A stretch of 21,227 bases of DNA from Spirochaetaceae bacterium (lineage in GTDB: Bacteria > Spirochaetota > Spirochaetia > DSM-27196 > SKKC01), in assembly GCA_003554375.1 (NCBI GenBank), contig PWGF01000458.1:1-21227 (forward strand). The letters are read 5' to 3'. Position 1 is the first letter of the stretch. The number at the start of each line of letters is the position of its first letter. The notes under the pieces were generated by a model. It was not told where the DNA came from. It saw only the letters and a program-made list of their open reading frames with translations, and made no database searches. This document shows positions 15,787-21,227 of this stretch, piece after piece. The translations under genes were made by a program, and so were the position numbers.

Positions 15787-18700
15787 TTATACCACCAGAT
15801 CTATGAGGCGCAGATCGTCGTAACGAATCTCCGCCTCCGGAACCGACTGAGCCAGCTCCGCTACTTCGCGAGCACGGGCATCTTGCCTCTCGAACTGGCC
15901 GGGCGTTGCTTCGCCCTGTTGGTCCTCGTCCGTTACCGCCACATCAATCCCTTCCGCACTGAGCCCGATGTCGGCAAACGCCCGCTCGAGGTCCGGGAGG
16001 ACCTCGGCAAACGCATCCCTTACAGTCTGATTCTCGACAAAAATGCGCCCACCTACATGGTCGTCCCGGAGCTCGAGTTGAATTCGTACCTTACCCAGAC
16101 GTTCCGGCTCCAGGTAGAGGTCGATCTCCCCACGAGAGCTATCGCGAAGCACCATGCGTGCACTACGGACAATCTCGCTGTTCGCCTGCTCGCGTAGCCG
16201 TTTGGCAAGATCGAGCGTCTCCGCTAGTCGACTCGATTGCTCGGCGCTCTGTGCGGCTGCTCGTTCCGAGCCCTGGGACGCCGAGGCCGTTCGCCCCGCG
16301 GCCGGATCAAAGCCCGGCTCATCGTCGCTTCGCGTCCGGGAGTTGTCGCCGTCGGACCTATCCGAAGCAGAGAGTCTATCGTTCCCCTTTTCGGCTGAAC
16401 GCGTACCATCGGCCACACGGTCGCCCCCGGAATGCATCCGCGAAGCCGAAGAGTCTGACTGCACGCGCGTCTCCATGTTGCTCCCGTTGCCCCGTTCGGA
16501 GCCCGACCCACTTCGGCCGCGCAAATCGATGACTTGAATGTTGCGGCGCTCGGTTGTTCCTTCCGCCTGCTCAGCGCCTCCCATCGATACTCGCCCCCCG
16601 TCGGCCCGCTCAGCTCGAAGCCGTCCCGCCTCGCTTCGCTCCGTATCGCTCCACTCCGCAGGGGTGCGATTGGCCGTTGCCCGCTCCTCTGCGCTCAGCT
16701 CCGATGCGCTCGGATGGCTGTGCGCCGGGTCGAGTTCACCTTCGGTGGATTCTCCTCCGTAGCGAGCGAAGGCGACGCCGCTACTCCCCTCGGCGCTCCG
16801 GCGAACGCGATGGGAACCCAATTTCTCAGAGACGTCGGATAGGGAATCAGCGTAGGCCTCCTGGTCGTTCGCCCCGGCCCCGGTGTTGGAGCCGGACCCG
16901 CCGTTTCCGTGCGCCCGGCTGTTCGCGCCGGCCTCGCCGTTCGCGCCGGCCTCGGCGCTGGAGCCGGCCCCGCTATTCGCGCCGGCCTCGGGAATCGCCG
17001 GGAACCCGCCGTCAACCGAATAGCCTGCGGTTCCCGTCGGCACCGCCCCGCCGACCGGCGGATAGGGCGCATTCCCCCCGCTTTCGGCGACGGTCCCGGT
17101 TTCCCGAGCTCCATATTCGCCGGCCATCCCGGCTCCGGATCCGGTCACGTCAGGCCTGCCCGACTGGCGGAAGACGCCCTCCCGGCTGAGATCCACTTGG
17201 GCGCCCTCCGTTCGCTCCGCACGCTCGGCCTCCTTCACCTCCAGCGGGTCTTCTCCGACCGGCGGCCGGCTGTAATGCGCGCTCTGGGAATCGACAGGAT
17301 GGTAGCTGGAAACCTCAACCGATCCGGCCGCGCTCCGCGAAAGCAGATCCTCGTTTGGCGAGCCGTCCGAAACGTGCATCCCTGAACGATCCGCCGCTTG
17401 GCCGCGGAAGCCGTCCGGCCGAACGGCGGACGCGCTGCCGGCCGGCGTATTCCCGCTCGAGGCATCCCCCGGCACCGAATCCCCCGTCGAGGCATTCGTC
17501 GGCACGGCCCCCATCGGGCGCGCATTGTCAGCCGGTGCCCCCCCCGTCGAGGCATTCGCGGTCGACGCATTCCCCGGCACGGCATTTCCCGTCTGCGCAT
17601 CGTGCGGCGGGGCTCCTCTAGAACGCGCATTCCCGGAGAGTCCATCCGCGGAGGACGACGGAGGGCTCGCGGCATTGCCGAGCGGTTCGCCGGCGCCAGA
17701 CGTGTCTTCACCCGTGAAGGCGCCCGCGGTGACTCCGGCTCCGGTCAGCTCAGCGAGCGTGCTTTCGTTGCCGGCCGGCGTGGCCGAAGACTGCGCACCG
17801 GTCCGGCTACCATCCCAGGCACCCGGCGAATCCGTTACAAGCCCCGAGCCGCCTCCATTAGGCCAAACGCCGTCCTGAAGCTCCCCGCGGCCGTCAATCG
17901 TTGCGGCCTCTCCGGCCGGCCAAGCGATGCTCGCTGAGCTCTGAAGTGCGTGCCCCGGCGCCCCAACGGCGGGCGATTCCATCACCGTACCACCGCCGGA
18001 AACCGTCCCGACCTGCGAGCCGATGGCTGTCTCGGGCCCAGCAAGCGCATCGGGCCGGTTATCTCGCTGCGTTGGTTCCGAAGCGGTCGGTTCCGCTCCG
18101 CCCGTCGCTCCCTGAGCCAAGGAGCTTGCTTGCGCCGATGCGGTAGAGGGCGATGGGGGAACTCGGCCCGAAGCTCGCGCATAGGCTGCCGCTCCGGTGA
18201 CGTCGGAAGAGCTCACTCCAGAAGCCGCCCCCTGAGCCTCCCGTTCATTGAGCTCGTGCACGATCTCCTGTGGAGCAGAGGTTCGGTGCACGCCCGCTGT
18301 CCGTTCCACTCCGCTTTGCTCGCTTGCATGCCCGGCCGCCGGAACGCGGCCTGAGTGTGCCCCATCCGCGGTGGTGGAGCTCCGCCGCAGCTCCACCGCT
18401 GAAAGATCAGCCTCAGCCGCCTGAGCCCAGTGAGCGTCAACGGCTGCACCGAAGTCGATTTCCACGCCATGGTGATCGGCAACAGGGGATTGCTCATTCG
18501 GAGTTTCAGCACTGAGCGCCTCTTCACGCAGCTCGGTGCCATTGGATTCACCGGTTTCGCGAAGAAGAGTTCCCGCGTCTTTCACGAGGTCGGGGAGATC
18601 CGGCCGCTCACCCGGGTCGGTAGTATCCGGTCCGTCCTGCTCCAGCCGCTCTCTTCGTTCTCGCGCGATTTCCTCGAGGCGCTCACGCTGCTCGCGGCGA

Positions 18701-19104
18701 TATTCCACCCGCTCCTCTTCCCGGAGCTCGGCTCGCCGTCTCCTTTCCGCGTGCTCGTCGGCACGGCGGCGTTCTTCGCGCGCTTCCTCCGCTCGCTCTT
18801 GTCTGCGCTCCAGCTCCACGGCACGCTCCCGCCGAGCCTCCTCGCGAGCCTCGCGTTGGGCGCGCCCGGCATCGGATGCGCTGTCGCTGAGCCCCGGGAA
18901 CCCTCGTCCGGCCGCCCCGCCGGCGGCGGGGCCGGAGGATGAGCCCGCGCCGGCGACCAGCGAAGCCCGGGAAGCCAGAGCCGAAGAGAGCTGTTGGGAG
19001 AAGGCCGTCGCCTCGTCGGAAAGCGGAGCTATCGATTCGACAGCGTCCCCATGACTCGGAGCCGGTCCGACACTCTTCGGAGCCCAATGGATGGTATTGA
19101 CCAC
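15787..19104 (-). CDS. fliK: FliK, very long hook-length control protein
   Basis: A 1105-codon gene in the FliK position. The only clear domain is the C-terminal hook-length (T3S4-like) domain at about 978-1058, with RGEIDLYLEPERLGKVRIQL and ENQTVRDAFAEVLPDLERAF, which contacts FlhB to switch export specificity. Residues 81-156 are almost all Arg, Glu and Ala and should form a long charged helix or coiled coil. Residues 160-975 are Gly/Ser/Ala/Glu-rich and look disordered, including a pentapeptide array (491-560) and a hexapeptide array (706-747). Enteric FliK is about 400 residues, so this is more than twice as long. The start is GTG at 19104, with GGGGG seven bases upstream; no in-frame ATG is near. 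Borrelia calls the gene in this position flbC/fliK. The frame stays open across the whole length, which argues for real coding. Confidence 0.88.
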   Translation of the reverse strand: MVNTIHWAPKSVGPAPSHGDAVESIAPLSDEATAFSQQLSSALASRASLVAGAGSSSGPAAGGAAGRGFPGLSDSASDAGRAQREAREEARRERAVELERRQERAEEAREERRRADEHAERRRRAELREEERVEYRREQRERLEEIARERRERLEQDGPDTTDPGERPDLPDLVKDAGTLLRETGESNGTELREEALSAETPNEQSPVADHHGVEIDFGAAVDAHWAQAAEADLSAVELRRSSTTADGAHSGRVPAAGHASEQSGVERTAGVHRTSAPQEIVHELNEREAQGAASGVSSSDVTGAAAYARASGRVPPSPSTASAQASSLAQGATGGAEPTASEPTQRDNRPDALAGPETAIGSQVGTVSGGGTVMESPAVGAPGHALQSSASIAWPAGEAATIDGRGELQDGVWPNGGGSGLVTDSPGAWDGSRTGAQSSATPAGNESTLAELTGAGVTAGAFTGEDTSGAGEPLGNAASPPSSSADGLSGNARSRGAPPHDAQTGNAVPGNASTANASTGGAPADNARPMGAVPTNASTGDSVPGDASSGNTPAGSASAVRPDGFRGQAADRSGMHVSDGSPNEDLLSRSAAGSVEVSSYHPVDSQSAHYSRPPVGEDPLEVKEAERAERTEGAQVDLSREGVFRQSGRPDVTGSGAGMAGEYGARETGTVAESGGNAPYPPVGGAVPTGTAGYSVDGGFPAIPEAGANSGAGSSAEAGANGEAGANSRAHGNGGSGSNTGAGANDQEAYADSLSDVSEKLGSHRVRRSAEGSSGVAFARYGGESTEGELDPAHSHPSASELSAEERATANRTPAEWSDTERSEAGRLRAERADGGRVSMGGAEQAEGTTERRNIQVIDLRGRSGSGSERGNGSNMETRVQSDSSASRMHSGGDRVADGTRSAEKGNDRLSASDRSDGDNSRTRSDDEPGFDPAAGRTASASQGSERAAAQSAEQSSRLAETLDLAKRLREQANSEIVRSARMVLRDSSRGEIDLYLEPERLGKVRIQLELRDDHVGGRIFVENQTVRDAFAEVLPDLERAFADIGLSAEGIDVAVTDEDQQGEATPGQFERQDARAREVAELAQSVPEAEIRYDDLRLIDLVV
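16864..16989 (-). repeat. Hexapeptide (18-bp) repeat array inside fliK
   Basis: Codons 706-747 read as seven six-residue units of the type xAGANx: EAGANS, GAGSSA, EAGANG, EAGANS, RAHGNG, GSGSNT, GAGAND. Adjacent DNA units share long runs such as ttcgcgccggcctcg on the plus strand, indicating recent tandem duplication followed by drift. Confidence 0.85.
17425..17634 (-). repeat. Pentapeptide (15-bp) repeat array inside fliK
   Basis: Codons 491-560 read in register as fourteen five-residue units with the pattern x-(N/G/D)-A-x-x, for example GNARS, GNAVP, GNAST, ANAST, DNARP, TNAST, GDASS. At DNA level plus-strand blocks such as cccgtcgaggcattc recur every 15 bases or multiples of that. Confidence 0.85.
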
Positions 19105-19115
19105 GACAACCCCCG

Positions 19116-19143
19116 GTAACCTATCGGTCGTAACCTATCGGTC
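19116..19143. repeat. Perfect 14-bp tandem duplication at the flbB stop
   Basis: GTAACCTATCGGTC is present twice head to tail (19116-19129 and 19130-19143). The right-hand copy plus adjoining base holds the final Asp-Arg codons and TAG stop of flbB on the minus strand; the other copy fills most of the flbB-fliK gap. Confidence 0.9.
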
Positions 19144-19767
19144 CGGATGCTGTGTCATCTGTCTCTGGATCTCAGCCACTCGATCCGGCGGCAGATGATT
19201 CAACCACACCGAACTCAATGATAACTCGTCTTCTTCTTCGGCAATTTCGTCCGTTATCATTAAGACTTCGATGAGCAGTTGGTTGTCGTAGTCGGCAAGA
19301 ATAGCCGCCGCATCGCCGGGAGGCATAGCCGAGAGCGTATTCGAGATACGGCGAATATTAGCCTCGCGGTCTTCACGCTCCCGAACCTGTCGTTCAAAGG
19401 ACTCTTCCCGTTCCTCCAGAAGTGCTTCACGCTCCTCCAGCTCTTGAAGACGGCGATCGAACTCCTCTTCCTGCTCCTCCAGCTCGCGAGCTCGCTGCGC
19501 CAGCTCCTCTTCGCGGAGCTCGAGCGCCTCACCCCGACGAGCAGCGCGGATATCCTCCAGAAGCTGAGGATCATCGGGGAACACCTCTTCCGGAGGCCGT
19601 ACCCCAAAGACCCGAAGCACCGGATCCACCACGGGAGAGAAGAACTCACGAGCAGACATCAGTCCGAGCTGATCGAACCACAGCGCTCCGCCGACAGTCA
19701 GGAAGACCACCAACAGGAGCAGAAGAGCAATCCGTGGAACGGTAGACCAGCCCCTATACGTCGCCAA
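19135..19767 (-). CDS. flbB: FlbB, spirochaete periplasmic flagellar collar protein
   Basis: About 210 residues from a TTG start. After a short basic N terminus there is one membrane helix (13-31, IALLLLLVVFLTVGGALWF), then an extended Glu/Arg-rich coiled coil (about 73-142, repeated ELEEREALLEEREESFERQ-type heptads), and a C-terminal MgtE-N-like helical domain with SAMPPGDAAAILADYDNQLL and LNHLPPDRVAEI. In Borrelia FlbB is the base of the periplasmic collar that recruits other collar proteins and stators; position between fliJ and fliK is the same. The TTG at 19767 has GGAGGGG six bases upstream and overlaps fliJ by 14 bases. An in-frame ATG at 19800 (221 residues) has only a weak ribosome site and would overlap fliJ by 47. 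The coiled coil is typical of the family, so the name rests on architecture and context. Confidence 0.88.
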   Translation of the reverse strand: MATYRGWSTVPRIALLLLLVVFLTVGGALWFDQLGLMSAREFFSPVVDPVLRVFGVRPPEEVFPDDPQLLEDIRAARRGEALELREEELAQRARELEEQEEEFDRRLQELEEREALLEEREESFERQVREREDREANIRRISNTLSAMPPGDAAAILADYDNQLLIEVLMITDEIAEEEDELSLSSVWLNHLPPDRVAEIQRQMTQHPDR

Positions 19768-20206
19768 TGTATTCCCCTCCCGTCCGACGACGTCCGGCAC
19801 GCGTCACCGCGATGTCGTCGAGCTCGTGCCCTTCCCGGCGCCGCTCCTCCTTGTAGTGAGCGCGCTCACGAGTCTCCCGGACCGATTCGAGAGCGGAGCG
19901 CTCTTTGCGCGCTTCTAGAAACGCTTCCTGCGCCTCTCGTCGCTTCGGCTCCAACTCACGGCGACGCCGGCGCAAGTCCGCGATCCGCTCCGAGAGACGC
20001 CCCAGGTACGTTTCCCGAGCGCGCAGATCCCCGATGGTTTCCATTCGCGTGGCTCCCACGCTCCGCCGCTCCTGTTCGAGGCGCTCCGCCTCTTGCTCCA
20101 AGCGGTTACACTCCGCCGTTATGCCGGCCAGACGAAATCGTTGCTCGCGCTCTCGATGCTCCCGGAGCGTGCGGATACCTTCCAGGTCAAATCGAAAGCG
20201 CCGCAT
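19754..20206 (-). CDS. fliJ: FliJ, export ATPase stalk/chaperone-escort protein
   Basis: A 150-residue, highly charged protein predicted to be nearly all coiled coil, beginning MRRFRFDLEGIRTLREHRE, the usual FliJ N terminus (xxFxFxLxxxLxxR). FliJ inserts as an antiparallel helical pair into the FliI hexamer, like the gamma subunit of F1-ATPase, and links it to FlhA. Borrelia names it flbA. It is unusually rich in Arg and Glu compared with enteric FliJ. The ATG at 20206 has GAGGGGG eight bases upstream, partly within the end of fliI, and follows the fliI stop by three bases. Length is normal (about 145-150). Sequence conservation in this family is poor, so the call rests on pattern and position. 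Confidence 0.88.
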   Translation of the reverse strand: MRRFRFDLEGIRTLREHREREQRFRLAGITAECNRLEQEAERLEQERRSVGATRMETIGDLRARETYLGRLSERIADLRRRRRELEPKRREAQEAFLEARKERSALESVRETRERAHYKEERRREGHELDDIAVTRAGRRRTGGEYIGDV

Positions 20207-20209
20207 TTC

Positions 20210-21227
20210 CTACCCCCTCAATCCGTACGAGTGCGGCCGTTCACCAGAGCCTTCCAAATCTGTGGCTCCCCCGGATGCCTCCTCTTCCTGCGGTAGCTCC
20301 TGCTTGTGCGAGTTCTCTTCCGCATGGTGTTCTTCCACAGGCGGTTCTTCCACAGCCGACTCTTCGGGATGCTCAGACTCCTGCGATCCCGACTCCGCGG
20401 GCTCTTCGGTCAGGTGCGCCGGAGGAGTTACGCCGGCAATACGGCATAGCCCCAGCAAAGTCTCCCGCAGCGACGACTTCTCGTACATCCCCTGCTGCAA
20501 GAAGTCGCGAATCGTATCGTGGGCATCGATTGCCTCGTCGATCTCCGGGCTCGATCCGCGCGCATAGGCACCCACGGAGATAATATCCTCATTCTCCGAG
20601 TAGACCGACAGAAGCCTCCGCACCGTACCCGCGGCCTCACGGATCTCAGGATAGGCGATCTGAGTAGCGAGACGGCTGATCGAGGCCAGCACGTCGACTG
20701 CCGGATAGTGGTACCGCTGGGCGAGACGCCGAGCCAGCACGACGTGTCCATCGAGGATAGCCCGCACGGTGTCCGCCACCGGTTCGTCCATGTCATCGCC
20801 TTCCACGAGAATGGTGTAGAAACCGGTGATGGTTCCGCGATCGCTGGTGCCACACCGCTCTAGCAGCTTGGGAAGCGTTGAAAACACGGACGGGGTAAAT
20901 CCGCGCGTGGCGGGAGGCTCCCCTACTGCAAGTCCAAGCTCCCGCTGGGCCCGAGCGAACCGTGTGACCGAATCAAAGAGGAGCATAACGTCGGCTCCCT
21001 CGTCCCGGAAGTATTCCGCAATCGCCGTAGCCACGTTGGCCGCGCGAAGCCGTGCCAACGGCGGCGAGTTGGACGTTGACACAACCACGACACTCCGCTT
21101 TCGGCCTTCCGGTCCCAGATCGTTCTCTAGAAACTCTCGAACTTCTCGGCCACGCTCACCGATGAGGGCGATCACGTTTACGTCGGCTTGGGTGTTTCGC
21201 GCGATCATCCCGAGCAGCGTGCTTTTC
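20210..21227 (-). CDS. fliI: FliI, flagellar export ATPase (5' end off the window)
   Basis: The C-terminal 338 or so codons of FliI; the frame continues off the right edge. The first codons read KSTLLGMIARNT, the end of the Walker A loop, so only the N-terminal third is missing. Visible signatures include IALIGERGREVREFLE, Walker B VMLLFDSVTRFARAQRELGL, EPPATRGFTPSVFSTLPKLLERCG and the C-terminal VDVLASISRL. FliI hexamers hydrolyse ATP to release substrates from chaperones and feed them to the FlhA/FlhB gate. The fold appears to end near LLGLCRIAGV (20429-20458); a further 72 residues, very rich in Glu with His, Pro and Ser, follow. That tail is not part of the normal ATPase. It ends three bases before fliJ. 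Confidence 0.96.
   Translation of the reverse strand, partial: KSTLLGMIARNTQADVNVIALIGERGREVREFLENDLGPEGRKRSVVVVSTSNSPPLARLRAANVATAIAEYFRDEGADVMLLFDSVTRFARAQRELGLAVGEPPATRGFTPSVFSTLPKLLERCGTSDRGTITGFYTILVEGDDMDEPVADTVRAILDGHVVLARRLAQRYHYPAVDVLASISRLATQIAYPEIREAAGTVRRLLSVYSENEDIISVGAYARGSSPEIDEAIDAHDTIRDFLQQGMYEKSSLRETLLGLCRIAGVTPPAHLTEEPAESGSQESEHPEESAVEEPPVEEHHAEENSHKQELPQEEEASGGATDLEGSGERPHSYGLRG

Noticed and set aside
19279..20583. Long plus-strand open frame of 434 codons opposite flbB, fliJ and fliI
   Set aside because: It spans three well-supported minus-strand genes and their junctions, is rich in Arg/Pro/Ser as expected of an antisense shadow in GC-rich DNA, and shows no recognisable domain.

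Overview
The window is one uninterrupted, co-directional flagellar operon on the minus strand. It runs from the C-terminal part of fliI at the right edge to a partial membrane-protein gene at the left edge. In transcription order the genes are fliI (partial), fliJ, flbB, fliK, flgD, flgE, flbD, motA, motB, fliL, fliM, fliY/fliN, fliO, fliP, fliQ, fliR, flhB, flhA, flhF, flhG and an unnamed membrane protein. This order matches the spirochaete flgB/fla operon known from Borrelia and Treponema. The spirochaete-specific collar gene flbB, the flbD-motA-motB-fliL block and spirochaete-type FlgE and FlhB point to a free-living Spirochaetales organism, Spirochaeta/Alkalispirochaeta-like. The base composition is moderately GC-rich and many proteins carry acidic stretches, which would suit a halophile or alkaliphile, but that is inference. 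No RNA gene, mobile element or CRISPR array was seen. All plus-strand ORFs look like shadows.

Right third (about 13.7-21.2 kb): export ATPase and its coiled-coil partner (FliI, FliJ), the periplasmic collar base FlbB, a very large hook-length ruler FliK (1105 codons with pentapeptide and hexapeptide repeats), the hook cap FlgD and the hook protein FlgE. Middle (about 9.1-13.6 kb): FlbD, the stator MotA/MotB, FliL, and the switch proteins FliM and FliY. Left part (about 2.6-9.0 kb): the membrane export gate FliO/P/Q/R, FlhB and FlhA. Leftmost (1-2.6 kb): the SRP-type GTPase FlhF, its MinD-like partner FlhG and the partial membrane protein. Most genes are separated by 0-30 bases or overlap, and nearly all have a strong GGAGG-like Shine-Dalgarno site. 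The exceptions are gaps of 58-144 bases. Three of these gaps carry good sigma-70-like promoters (before flbD, fliM and the leftmost gene) and two carry strong RNA hairpins (fliY-fliO and flhB-flhA).

The core is ordinary flagellar biology, and I do not see a wholly new system. The most notable departures are: (1) FlgE has no cysteine and has Ser at position 178, where spirochaete hooks carry the Cys that forms the Lys-Cys lysinoalanine crosslink, although Lys165, Asn179 and Thr334 are kept; (2) FliK is unusually long with two periodic repeat arrays; (3) both CheC-type phosphatase motifs in FliY are degenerate; (4) FlhB has an N-terminal extension of about 75 residues with an 18-bp triplicated repeat; (5) FliI has an acidic C-terminal tail of about 70 residues; (6) a hairpin pair and a possible 18-codon leader ORF precede flhA; (7) small direct duplications overlap the stop codons of flbB and fliY.
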